A stretch of DNA of 64,000 nt from JAFALK01 sp036500605 (lineage in GTDB: Bacteria > Pseudomonadota > Gammaproteobacteria > Burkholderiales > Burkholderiaceae_C), in assembly GCA_036500605.1 (NCBI GenBank), contig DASYBU010000032.1:40476-104475 (forward strand), in the 5' to 3' direction. The position numbers were made by a program, and so were the translations under genes. The notes beneath the pieces are model-generated. The model was not told the origin of the DNA. It saw only the letters and a list, made by a program, of their open reading frames with translations, and ran no database searches. Below are positions 56,191 through 64,000 of this stretch, piece by piece; the stretch's first letter is position 1, and each line of letters begins with the position of its first letter.

Positions 56191-56834
56191 TTTTGAATAA
56201 GTCCATCAAGCTCCTGGCCGCCACCGGCCTGCTCGCCGCCAGCACGCTCGCTCTGGCCCAGGCCAGCGCACCCGCGCCCGCGCCTGCACCGATGTCGGCC
56301 GCCAAGAAGGAGCTGATCAACAAGCTGCTGACCCTGCAACAGCCGGGCCTTGACCTGCTGGCCCGCGAGCTGGTGCAGCGCCCGGTGCAACCGCTGGCTC
56401 AGCAAGCCGGCGCCGCGCTGCAGAACGTGGCGGCCGACAAGCGCGAAGCCGTCGGCAAGCAGCTCGAGGCCGAGCTCAAGAAGTTCGTCGACGAGAGCAT
56501 CCCCGTCGTCAAGGCGAGCGCCCAGAAGAACGCCCCGGCAGCCATCGGCGGCCTGCTCGACGAGCGCTTCACCGAAGACGAACTGCGCGTCGTGATCGCC
56601 TGGATGGAATCGCCCGTCAGCAAGAAGTTCGGCGCCGTCCAGCCTGATCTGCAAAAGGCGATGGTCGAGAAGATCATGGCCGAGACCGGCCCGACGCTCG
56701 ACGCACGCTTCAAGGCGCTGCAAGGCGACATGACCAACACGCTGAAGGCTGCCGCGCCGGCTTCCGCCACGTCGGCCGCGCCGAGCAAGACCGCTCCTGC
56801 CGCCAGCAAGGCTGCAGCCCCCGTCAAGAAATAA
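56187..56834 (+). CDS. DUF2059-domain exported protein
   Basis: 215 residues. Signal peptide (~1-26, ending TLALAQA). DUF2059 region (~40-185): KKELINKLLTLQQPGLDLLA and FTEDELRVVIAWMESPVSKKF, DLQKAMVEKIMAE. The tail is Ala/Pro/Lys-rich low complexity. Function unknown; such proteins are periplasmic and often next to gyrA-serC in Burkholderiales. The ATG overlaps the gyrA stop; a TTG at 56193 is an alternative start. Confidence 0.85.
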
Positions 56835-56853
56835 GTGAGCTGACAACGTCCCG

Positions 56854-57966
56854 ATGAGCCATCCGCCCGCCACCCTGCGCCCCTTCAATTTCTCCGCCGG
56901 CCCCGCCGTGCTGCCTGAGGCAGTGCTGAGCCAGGCGGCGGCTGAGATGCTGGACTGGCAGGGCAGCGGGATGAGCGTGATGGAGATGAGCCATCGGGGC
57001 CGCGAGTTCATTGCCATCTACGAAGCCGCGGAGCGTGATCTGCGCGAGCTTCTGCAGGTCCCGTCCGAGTTCCGCATCCTGTTCATGCAGGGCGGCGGCC
57101 TGGGCGAGAACGCGATCGTGCCGCTCAACCTCTCGCGCGGCGGCAAGGTCGACATGGTCGTCACCGGCTCCTGGTCGCGCAAGTCTGCCGCCGAGGCTCG
57201 GCGTTATGCCGACACGCGCGTTGTGGCCGAGGGTGAAAACCACCGCACGCTGCCCAAGGAATGGCATCTGCGTGCCGATGCGGATTACGTCCACGTCTGC
57301 ACCAACGAGACCATCGACGGCGTCGAGTTCCACGAACTGCCCGATCTGAAGGCGATGGGCAGCGATGCCCCGCTGGTGATCGACTGCTCCTCCCATGTGC
57401 TCTCGCGCCCGATCGACTGGTCGCGCGTGGGCTGCGCCTTTGCCGGCGCGCAGAAGAACGTCGGCCCGGCCGGATTGACGCTCGTCTTCGTGCGCGAAGA
57501 CCTGCTCGACCGAGCCCTGCCCATCTGCCCGAGCGCCTTCAACTACCGCACGGTGGCCGATGCGGACTCGATGTTCAACACCCCGCCGACGTATGCGATC
57601 TACATTGCCGGCCTGGTGTTTCAGTGGCTCAAGCGCTTTGCTTACGCCGGCAAGACCGGTCTGGCGGCCATCGAGCAACGCAATATTGACAAAGCGACGC
57701 TACTCTACGCAGTGCTGGACGCGTCAGACTTTTACGAAAACCGCGTGGCGGCGAACTGCCGCTCGCGCATGAACGTGCCCTTCTATCTGAAGGACGAACG
57801 TTTGAACGACGCCTTCCTGGCCAGCGCCAAGGAGGCCGGACTGCTGCAACTCAAAGGCCACAAGTCGGTGGGCGGCATGCGAGCATCGATCTACAACGCG
57901 ATGCCGCTGGAGGGGGTGCAAGCCCTCGTGAGCTTCCTGTCGGACTTTGAGAAAAAAAATGGCTGA
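56854..57966 (+). CDS. serC: SerC, phosphoserine aminotransferase
   Basis: 370 residues. Class V aminotransferase: RPFNFSAGPAVLPEAVL at the N-terminus, PLP-Lys in FAGAQKNVGPAGLTLVFVRE (~196), and C-terminal GHKSVGGMRASIYNAMPLEGV. It converts 3-phosphohydroxypyruvate to phosphoserine (serine synthesis) and acts in pyridoxal phosphate synthesis. The serC-pheA-tyrA-aroA linkage joins serine and aromatic pathways. The 3' end runs into an A8 tract and overlaps pheA by 8 bp. Confidence 0.98.
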   Translation: MSHPPATLRPFNFSAGPAVLPEAVLSQAAAEMLDWQGSGMSVMEMSHRGREFIAIYEAAERDLRELLQVPSEFRILFMQGGGLGENAIVPLNLSRGGKVDMVVTGSWSRKSAAEARRYADTRVVAEGENHRTLPKEWHLRADADYVHVCTNETIDGVEFHELPDLKAMGSDAPLVIDCSSHVLSRPIDWSRVGCAFAGAQKNVGPAGLTLVFVREDLLDRALPICPSAFNYRTVADADSMFNTPPTYAIYIAGLVFQWLKRFAYAGKTGLAAIEQRNIDKATLLYAVLDASDFYENRVAANCRSRMNVPFYLKDERLNDAFLASAKEAGLLQLKGHKSVGGMRASIYNAMPLEGVQALVSFLSDFEKKNG

Positions 57967-59074
57967 TGATCCCTCGACCCCGGCACCCGTGGCGGACCCC
58001 GCCCTGCTGGCCCTGCGCGACCAGATCGACGCGCTCGACTCCCAACTGCTGACGCTGCTGAACCAGCGCGCCCATGTGGCCGAGCAAGTCGGCGAGATCA
58101 AGCGCCGCGACGGCACGCCCTTCTTCCGCCCCGACCGCGTGGCGCAAGTGATTGCCAAGATCAAGGCCACCAACCCGGGTCCGCTCAAGGACGAGCATGT
58201 GGCCGCAATCTGGCGCGAGATCATGTCCGCCTGCCTCGCGCTCGAATCGCCGCAACGCGTCGCCGTGCTCGGCCCCTTCGGCACCTTCTGCGAGCAGGCC
58301 GCGATCGAATACTTCGGCGGTGCGGCCGACCTGATCTATTGCGCGAGCTTCGATGAAGTCTTCCACGCCACCGCCAGCGGCAGTGCGCAGTACGGCGTGG
58401 TCGGCGTCGAGAACATGACCGAAGGCGTGGTGACGCGCTCACTCGACCTGTTCCTGCACACGCCCACGCATGTGGTCGGCGAGGTCAGCCTGCTGATCCG
58501 CCACAACCTGATGCGCAAAGAGAATTCGATGGCCGGCGTGCAGGCCGTGCTGGCGCATCCGCAGGCCCTCGCCCAATGCCAGAACTGGCTCGCCAAGAAC
58601 CTGCCCAATGCCGAACGGCGCGCCGTCTCCAGCAATGCCGAGGGCGCCCGTCTGGCCGCCGAAAACCCGGCCTGGGCCGCGATCGCCAGCGAACGCGCGG
58701 CAACGCTCTTCGGCCTGCACATCACGGCGCATGCGATCCAGGACGAAGCCTACAACCGCACCCGTTTCGCCATCATCACGCTGCCGCAGACCATGGCCAC
58801 GCCGCCGGCCAGCGGCCGCGATTGCACCAGCCTGATCGTCTCGGTCGCCAACAAGCCCGGCGCGATGCATGACCTGCTGGTGCCGCTGAAGAAACACGGC
58901 GTCTCGATGACGCGGCTGGAATCGCGCCCTGCGCGCACCGGCCAGTGGGAGTATTACTTCTACATCGACCTCGACGGCCATCCCTCGCAGCCTAACGTCG
59001 CGGCTGCGCTGACAGAATTGCGTGAGCTGTGCGCCTTCTACAAGGTGATCGGCTCTTACCCGTTGAAAGCCTGA
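57959..59074 (+). CDS. pheA: PheA, chorismate mutase / prephenate dehydratase
   Basis: 371 residues from the ATG at 57959, which lies inside the serC end, right after an A8 run. AroQ-type chorismate mutase (~12-95; LRDQIDALDSQLLTLLNQRA), prephenate dehydratase (~100-280; VAVLGPFGTFCEQAA, GVVGVENMTEGVVTRSLD) and C-terminal ACT domain (~290-371; CTSLIVSVANKPGAMHDLL, TRLESRPARTGQWEYYFYID) for phenylalanine feedback. The dehydratase motif is usually ENSTEG; here Met replaces Ser. It channels chorismate to phenylpyruvate. In many Burkholderiales hisC lies between pheA and tyrA; here the gap is 5 bp. Confidence 0.97.
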   Translation: MADDPSTPAPVADPALLALRDQIDALDSQLLTLLNQRAHVAEQVGEIKRRDGTPFFRPDRVAQVIAKIKATNPGPLKDEHVAAIWREIMSACLALESPQRVAVLGPFGTFCEQAAIEYFGGAADLIYCASFDEVFHATASGSAQYGVVGVENMTEGVVTRSLDLFLHTPTHVVGEVSLLIRHNLMRKENSMAGVQAVLAHPQALAQCQNWLAKNLPNAERRAVSSNAEGARLAAENPAWAAIASERAATLFGLHITAHAIQDEAYNRTRFAIITLPQTMATPPASGRDCTSLIVSVANKPGAMHDLLVPLKKHGVSMTRLESRPARTGQWEYYFYIDLDGHPSQPNVAAALTELRELCAFYKVIGSYPLKA

Positions 59075-59079
59075 ATCTT

Positions 59080-59970
59080 ATGTACCAGCAACTCGGCGTC
59101 ATCGGATGCGGCCTCATCGGCGGCTCCTTCGCGCTGGCCATGAAGAAGGCCAAGCTGGTCAAGAAGGTGGTCGGCTACAGCAAGAGCCCTTCGACGACGG
59201 AGCTCGCCAAGAAGCTCGGCGTGATCGACCGCATCGCCGAGTCGGCGCTGCTGGCGGTTTCGGGCTCCGACATCGTGCTGATCGCCGTGCCTGTGGCGGC
59301 AACCGAAGACACCTTCAAGGCGATCCGCCACCTGATGAAGACCGACGTGCTGTTCATGGACGTCGGCTCGACCAAGGGCAGCGTGGTCGAGGCGGCCAAG
59401 CAGGCGCTGGGCACCAAGCCCCATTCCTTCGTGCCCGCGCACCCGATCGCCGGCAAGGAGAGCGGCGGCGTGCAGCATGCCGATGGCACGCTGTTCCAGG
59501 GTCGTCATGTGATCCTCACGCCGATGCAGCAGACGCTTGAAGTGCAGGTGCAACGCGCGACGGATGTGTGGTCTGCCCTAGGCGCGCAAGTACTGCGCAT
59601 GACGCCCGACAACCATGACCAGGCCTTTGCCGCGGTCAGCCATCTGCCGCATCTGCTGGCCTACGCGTATTTCCAGTCCGTGGCTTCGCAGCAGGATGGG
59701 CGCGATTACCTGAGCCTCGCCGGCCCGGGCTTCCGTGATTTCACGCGCATCGCCGCGAGCGAGCCGGCCGTCTGGCGCGACATCCTGATGGCCAACGCCG
59801 CCGAAGTGCTCGTGCAATCGCAGCGCTTCCGCCAGGCGCTCGACAGCCTCGAAGCCATGATCAAGAGCGGAGACACGCTGGGCCTTGAAGCCCGCATCCG
59901 CCAGATTTCCGAAGCCCGCGCACAGTGGCAGATGAACGTGCCTCGCGTGCCCGGCCCTCCGGGTAAATAA
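59080..59970 (+). CDS. tyrA: TyrA, prephenate/arogenate dehydrogenase
   Basis: 296 residues from the ATG at 59080 (MYQQLGVIGCGLIGGSFA). NAD(P)-binding GCGLIGGS at residues 9-16. Prephenate dehydrogenase motifs: VLFMDVGSTKGSVVEAA, FVPAHPIAGKESGGVQHA with catalytic His, and MTPDNHDQAFAAVSHLPHLLAY. It oxidatively decarboxylates prephenate or arogenate toward tyrosine. No fused chorismate mutase or ACT domain. Starts 5 bp after pheA and ends 6 bp before aroA-cmk. Confidence 0.97.
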   Translation: MYQQLGVIGCGLIGGSFALAMKKAKLVKKVVGYSKSPSTTELAKKLGVIDRIAESALLAVSGSDIVLIAVPVAATEDTFKAIRHLMKTDVLFMDVGSTKGSVVEAAKQALGTKPHSFVPAHPIAGKESGGVQHADGTLFQGRHVILTPMQQTLEVQVQRATDVWSALGAQVLRMTPDNHDQAFAAVSHLPHLLAYAYFQSVASQQDGRDYLSLAGPGFRDFTRIAASEPAVWRDILMANAAEVLVQSQRFRQALDSLEAMIKSGDTLGLEARIRQISEARAQWQMNVPRVPGPPGK

Positions 59971-59976
59971 CTCCTT

Positions 59977-61998
59977 ATGTACAAGATCCCGTTTCTCGAT
60001 GTGCCGCCGCTGCGTTCAGCGGCCGGCACCGTCCGCCTACCCGGTTCCAAAAGCATTTCCAACCGCGTGCTGCTGCTGGCCGGCCTGGCCGAAGGCACGA
60101 CCGCCGTGCACGACCTGCTCGACTCCGACGACACCGCCCGCATGCTGGAGGCGCTGACGCAACTCGGCTGCCAGATCCGCAAGGAAACCCAGCGCGACGG
60201 CAGCCATGTGCTGCAGGTCACCGGCATCGGCGGGCGCCTGCTGCCGCGTGCGGCCAATCTCTTCCTCGGCAACGCTGGCACGGCCATGCGCCCACTGACG
60301 GCGGCGCTGTCCCTGCTGGCCGCCACGCAAGGTGGCGACTTTGAACTCTCGGGCGTGCCACGCATGCATGAGCGGCCGATCGGCGATCTGGTCGACGCGC
60401 TGCGTGCGCTCGGCTGCAAGATCGAATGCCTCGGCAATGAAGGCTATCCGCCGCTGCGCCTGAGCGGCCCTTCGCCGCTCTCGCTGGACCAGCCCGTCAA
60501 GGTGCGTGGCGATGTGTCGAGCCAGTTTCTGACCGCGCTCTTGATGGCCTTGCCGCTGGTGTCCAAGCAGGACGTCGTGATCGAGGTTGTGGGCGAGCTG
60601 ATCTCCAAACCCTACATCCACATCACGCTGGAGCTGCTCAAGCGCTTCGGCATCGAGGTGGTGGCCGAAGGCTGGCAGCGCTTCACGATTCCTGCCGGCA
60701 GCAAGTACCGCTCGCCGGGTCATATCCATGTGGAAGGCGATGCCTCGTCGGCCTCGTACTTCGTCGCGCTCGGCGCCATTGCCGCGGTCGATCGGCCTTT
60801 GCGGATCGAAGGTGTGGGCAGCGCCTCGATGCAAGGCGACGTGAAGTTCGTGGCTGCCGCCGAGATGATGGGCGCGAAGGTGAACTCCGGCGAGAACTGG
60901 CTTGAAGTGCAGCGCGGCGCCTGGCCGCTCAAGGCCCTCACGCTCGACTGCAACCACATCCCCGATGCGGCCATGACCCTGGCCGTGATGGCGCTCTACG
61001 CCGACGGCCCGACCACGCTCAGCAATATCGCGAGCTGGCGCGTCAAGGAAACCGATCGCCTGGCCGCCATGGCCATCGAGCTGCGCAAGCTCGGCGCCGA
61101 GGTCGAGGAAGGCCCCGACTGGCTGCGCGTCCAACCGCTTCAGGATTGGAAGGCCGCCAGCATCCACACCTACGACGACCATCGCGTCGCCATGTGCTTT
61201 GCCCTCGCCGCCTTCAACCCGCTGGTGACCGAGCACACGCAGCCGGTGCGCATCCTGGATCCGCAATGCGTGGCCAAGACCTTCCCCGACTACTTCGAGC
61301 AATTGTTCGAGCTGGTCAGCACCAGCCGCAGCGATATCCCGGTCATTGCCATCGATGGCCCCACGGCCTCGGGCAAAGGCACGTTGGCTGACGAAGTGGC
61401 GAACGCCCTCGGCTATCACGTGCTCGACTCCGGCGCGCTCTACCGCGCCGCCGGTCTCGCCGCCAGCCGCGCGGGCGTTGATCTCGACGATGGCGCCGCC
61501 GTCGCCAAGATCGCGGCCAGCATGGACCTGCGCTTTGCCCAGGGCCGCGTCTTCCTGGCCGATGAAGACATCAGCGATGAATTGCGCCTTGAAGCGAGCG
61601 GCCTGAGGGCTTCGCAGGTCTCCGTCCACGGCGCCGTGCGCCGGGCGCTGAACCAGTTGCAGCTCGACTTCCGCCGCCTGCCGGGCCTCGTGGCCGACGG
61701 CCGCGACATGGGCACCGACGTCTTCCCCGACGCCGGCCTCAAGGTCTTTTTGACCGCCAGTGCCGCCACCCGGGCCGAAAGACGCCATAAGCAGTTGATC
61801 GCAAAGGGAATTTCGGCTAATATCGAGAGCTTGCGCCAGGATTTGGAGGCAAGAGACTTGCGCGACAAGACGCGCGCAGCCTCTCCGCTACATCCGGCAC
61901 AAGATGCGCTGATGCTCGACAACTCGGCCCAGACCATTGAGGAATCAAAGGAATTGGTGCTGGATTGGTGGCAGAAGCGCAGGCCGTTTGCGGCGTAG
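59977..61998 (+). CDS. aroA-cmk: AroA-Cmk fusion: EPSP synthase and cytidylate kinase
   Basis: 673 residues. Residues ~1-440 are 5-enolpyruvylshikimate-3-phosphate synthase: LPGSKSISNRVLLLAGLAEG, LFLGNAGTAMRPLTAALSLL, GDVSSQFLTALLMALPLVS and YDDHRVAMCFALAA. After ~10 linker residues, ~452-673 are CMP kinase with P-loop IDGPTASGKGTLADE (near 460), DSGALYRAAGLAA and VADGRDMGTDVFPDAGLKVF. Each half is full length with intact motifs, so both activities are expected in one polypeptide: the sixth shikimate step and CMP/dCMP phosphorylation. In most bacteria aroA, cmk and rpsA are separate neighbours; here the first two are fused with no internal stop. Confidence 0.96.
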   Translation: MYKIPFLDVPPLRSAAGTVRLPGSKSISNRVLLLAGLAEGTTAVHDLLDSDDTARMLEALTQLGCQIRKETQRDGSHVLQVTGIGGRLLPRAANLFLGNAGTAMRPLTAALSLLAATQGGDFELSGVPRMHERPIGDLVDALRALGCKIECLGNEGYPPLRLSGPSPLSLDQPVKVRGDVSSQFLTALLMALPLVSKQDVVIEVVGELISKPYIHITLELLKRFGIEVVAEGWQRFTIPAGSKYRSPGHIHVEGDASSASYFVALGAIAAVDRPLRIEGVGSASMQGDVKFVAAAEMMGAKVNSGENWLEVQRGAWPLKALTLDCNHIPDAAMTLAVMALYADGPTTLSNIASWRVKETDRLAAMAIELRKLGAEVEEGPDWLRVQPLQDWKAASIHTYDDHRVAMCFALAAFNPLVTEHTQPVRILDPQCVAKTFPDYFEQLFELVSTSRSDIPVIAIDGPTASGKGTLADEVANALGYHVLDSGALYRAAGLAASRAGVDLDDGAAVAKIAASMDLRFAQGRVFLADEDISDELRLEASGLRASQVSVHGAVRRALNQLQLDFRRLPGLVADGRDMGTDVFPDAGLKVFLTASAATRAERRHKQLIAKGISANIESLRQDLEARDLRDKTRAASPLHPAQDALMLDNSAQTIEESKELVLDWWQKRRPFAA

Positions 61999-62060
61999 TT
62001 TTCGAAATACGCCGCAAATAGCGCAACCGTTCCAAGACCCGGCGTTGGGTCTTGAAACGG
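61987..62060 (+). other. Two hairpins in the cmk-rpsA gap, rpsA leader
   Basis: TTTGCGGCGTA (61987-61997) and TACGCCGCAAA (62008-62018) form an 11-bp perfect stem across the cmk stop codon. CCGTTCCAAGACCC (62027-62040) and GGGTCTTGAAACGG (62047-62060) form a second stem of 14 positions with one mismatch and loop GGCGTT. No T-run follows either. They could be a processing/attenuation site or the autoregulatory leader of S1; the remaining ~140 bp before rpsA contain no gene. Confidence 0.6.
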
Positions 62061-62202
62061 ACGGGCCCGCTGCCCTTCCCTTCTGAACGTCAGTTCACCG
62101 AGGGCAGCGAACTCAACAACCTTAACCCGCAAGACCGCCGCAAGGCAACTTGCACCCAGCGCCTTTGAAGCTAACGCAGGGCTTCAGCGCATAGGAAACT
62201 CA

Positions 62203-63933
62203 ATGTCCCAAGCTCAAACCGCCATCCAAGGCAACCAAGACTTCGCGGCCGGCTCTTTTGCCGCCATGTTCGAAGAATCGCTGCAGAAGTCCGACATGCG
62301 CGCCGGCGAGGTCATCTCGGCCGAAGTCGTTCGTGTTGAACACAACTTCGTCGTGGTGAACGCTGGCCTCAAGTCCGAAGCCTACGTCCCCATCGAAGAA
62401 TTCAAGAACGACCAGGGCGAACTGGAAGTTCAAGTCGGCGACTTCGTCTCGGTGGCCATCGATGCCATCGAAAACGGCTACGGCGACACCATCCTGTCGC
62501 GCGATAAGGCCAAGCGCCTGGCTTCGTGGCTGAGCTTGGAAACCGCTCTCGAGTCCGGCGAATTCGTCGTCGGTACCGTCAGCGGCAAGGTCAAGGGCGG
62601 CCTGACTGTCCTTGTGAACGGCATCCGCGCCTTCCTGCCGGGTTCCCTGCTGGACACGCGTCCGGTCAAGGACATGAGCCCGTTCGAAGGCAAGACCATG
62701 GAATTCAAGGTCATCAAGCTCGACCGCAAGCGCAACAACGTCGTGTTGTCGCGCCGTGCTGTGGTTGAAGCTTCGATGGGCGAAGAACGCGCCAAGCTGC
62801 TCGAAACCCTGTCCGAAGGCGCGATCGTCAACGGCGTGGTCAAGAACATCACCGAATACGGTGCGTTCGTGGACCTGGGCGGTATCGACGGCCTGCTGCA
62901 CATCACCGACATGGCATGGCGCCGTGTCCGTCACCCGTCGGAAGTGGTCACTGTCGGTCAAGAGCTGACCGCCAAGGTCCTGAAGTTCGACGCTGAAAAG
63001 AACCGCGTCTCGCTGGGCCTGAAGCAACTGGGCGACGACCCGTGGTTCGGCGTTGCTCGCCGCTACCCGACCAGCACCCGTCTGTTCGGCAAGGTCACGA
63101 ACATTGCCGATTACGGCGCGTTCGTCGAGATCGAACCCGGCATCGAAGGCCTGGTGCACGTCTCCGAAATGGACTGGACCAACAAGAACGTTGCGCCTTC
63201 GAAGATCGTCTCGCTGGGCGACGAAGTCGAAGTCATGGTCCTGGAGATCGACGAAGACAAGCGTCGCATCTCGCTGGGCATGAAGCAGTGCCGCGCCAAC
63301 CCGTGGGAAGAGTTCGCCGCCAACGTCCATCGCGGCGACAAGGTGCACGGCCCGATCAAGTCGATCACCGACTTCGGCGTGTTCGTGGGCCTGGCCCAGG
63401 GCATCGACGGCCTGGTGCACCTGTCCGACCTGTCGTGGCACGAAACCGGCGAAGCCGCCGTGCGCAACTACAAGAAGGGCCAGGAAGTCGAAGCGATCGT
63501 CCTGGGCATCGACGTCGAGCGCGAGCGCATCTCGCTGGGCATCAAGCAGCTGGACGGCGACCCGTTCGCCAACTACACCTCGGTCAACGACCGCGGCGCG
63601 CTGGTGACCGGCAAGGTCAAGACGGTCGACCCGCGTGGCGCCGAGATCCAGCTGACGGAAGACGTCACCGGCTACCTGCGTGCCTCGGAACTGACGCGCG
63701 ACCGCGTGGAAGACGCCCGCACGATCCTGAAGGAAGGCGACGAAGTCAACGCCATGATCATCAACGTCGACCGCAAGACGCGTTCGATCCAGCTGTCGAT
63801 CAAGGCCAAGGACAACGCCGACCAGCAGGAAGCCATGCAACGCCTGTCGGCCACGTCCGAGCGCGAAAACGCCGGTACCACCAGCCTGGGCGCATTGCTG
63901 CGCGCCAAGCTGGACAACCAGAACAACGGCTGA
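62203..63933 (+). CDS. rpsA: Ribosomal protein S1
   Basis: 576 residues, slightly longer than E. coli S1 (557). Six S1 (OB-fold) repeats: the first two bind the ribosome (GEVISAEVVRVEHNFVVVNA; GTVSGKVKGGLTVLVNGIRAF), and repeats 3-6 bind mRNA (for example NGVVKNITEYGAFVDLGGID and GKVTNIADYGAFVEIEPGIE; KGQEVEAIVLGIDVERERIS). A short Ala/Ser-rich tail ends the protein. S1 unwinds mRNA leaders for initiation. It normally represses its own translation through the leader, and this gene has a structured leader of ~200 bp. ihfB usually follows; the window ends before it. Confidence 0.97.
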   Translation: MSQAQTAIQGNQDFAAGSFAAMFEESLQKSDMRAGEVISAEVVRVEHNFVVVNAGLKSEAYVPIEEFKNDQGELEVQVGDFVSVAIDAIENGYGDTILSRDKAKRLASWLSLETALESGEFVVGTVSGKVKGGLTVLVNGIRAFLPGSLLDTRPVKDMSPFEGKTMEFKVIKLDRKRNNVVLSRRAVVEASMGEERAKLLETLSEGAIVNGVVKNITEYGAFVDLGGIDGLLHITDMAWRRVRHPSEVVTVGQELTAKVLKFDAEKNRVSLGLKQLGDDPWFGVARRYPTSTRLFGKVTNIADYGAFVEIEPGIEGLVHVSEMDWTNKNVAPSKIVSLGDEVEVMVLEIDEDKRRISLGMKQCRANPWEEFAANVHRGDKVHGPIKSITDFGVFVGLAQGIDGLVHLSDLSWHETGEAAVRNYKKGQEVEAIVLGIDVERERISLGIKQLDGDPFANYTSVNDRGALVTGKVKTVDPRGAEIQLTEDVTGYLRASELTRDRVEDARTILKEGDEVNAMIINVDRKTRSIQLSIKAKDNADQQEAMQRLSATSERENAGTTSLGALLRAKLDNQNNG

Positions 63934-64000
63934 TCGCCGTTGGCTGGTGCTGACTCGTCTCTAGCGGACCAGGAACCGGACCACCTGCAACGGAACGGGA
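63934..64000. other. Short 3' edge after rpsA, nothing recognised
   Basis: 67 bp between the rpsA stop and the window end. No start of a further gene, terminator or RNA is visible. Confidence 0.6.

Overview
This is a GC-rich chromosomal window from a betaproteobacterium, most likely order Burkholderiales near the Rubrivivax/Leptothrix/Roseateles group. The evidence is the linked order gph-ubiG-ompA-gyrA-serC-pheA-tyrA-aroA/cmk-rpsA, the fused aroA-cmk gene, and the overall codon use. This placement is inferred from gene content and order; no database was consulted.

Layout. 1-5.1 kb (minus strand): the start of a secreted GH31 glycosidase lies 5 bp after a 897-residue protein with an HNH/GHH-like nuclease motif. 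A 448-residue protein of unknown function and the 3' remnant of another gene lie upstream. 5.2-12.3 kb: an arsenic island in two transcription units. Unit one is arsR, a tandem-fused double arsC, an aquaporin and arsH, closed by a terminator. Unit two has its own promoter and encodes a cysteine-rich MarR regulator, a GNAT-flavin monooxygenase fusion (ArsN2-ArsO type) with a cysteine-rich tail, an MFS transporter and an ArsN1-type acetyltransferase. 12.6-15.8 kb: FecR, OmpA-like lipoprotein and CHASE2/HD-GYP, translationally coupled. 15.8-16.5 kb: a decayed stretch with a uvrA-like remnant.

16.5-24 kb: a complete YbhGFSR-type ABC exporter with its own outer-membrane channel and a divergent CecR-type TetR regulator. 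24-28 kb: a three-subunit molybdenum hydroxylase of PaoABC type. 28.1 kb: tRNA-Val(GAC) with promoter and terminator. 28.2-32 kb: relA, an alpha/beta hydrolase and a ClpP-family protease. 32-35.4 kb: a two-component system of OmpR/EnvZ type, then ispD-ispF. 35.4-37.1 kb: a toxin-antitoxin pair followed 8 bp later by an RlmN/Cfr-family methyltransferase. 37-39.7 kb: a serine hydrolase, a lipoprotein and a DJ-1/PfpI protein. 39.8-44.7 kb: mfd, then vapB-vapC-serB. 44.9-48.5 kb: a GAF-GGDEF-EAL protein and a PAS chemoreceptor. 48.5-51.1 kb: rraA, an S4 protein, a 32-bp inverted repeat and a ThDP enzyme. 51.1-64 kb: the conserved core from gph to rpsA.

How the parts fit together. Most of the right half is housekeeping: aromatic amino acid and serine synthesis, ubiquinone, isoprenoids, DNA topology, transcription-coupled repair and translation. 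The left 28 kb is accessory and stress-related. The best candidate for a poorly described system is the second arsenic unit. It combines a thiol-rich regulator, two different acetyltransferase domains, a flavin monooxygenase and an efflux pump under one promoter that is flanked by two matching 20-bp operator-like repeats. This looks like inducible detoxification of an organic or trivalent arsenical, separate from the classical inorganic arsenate unit.
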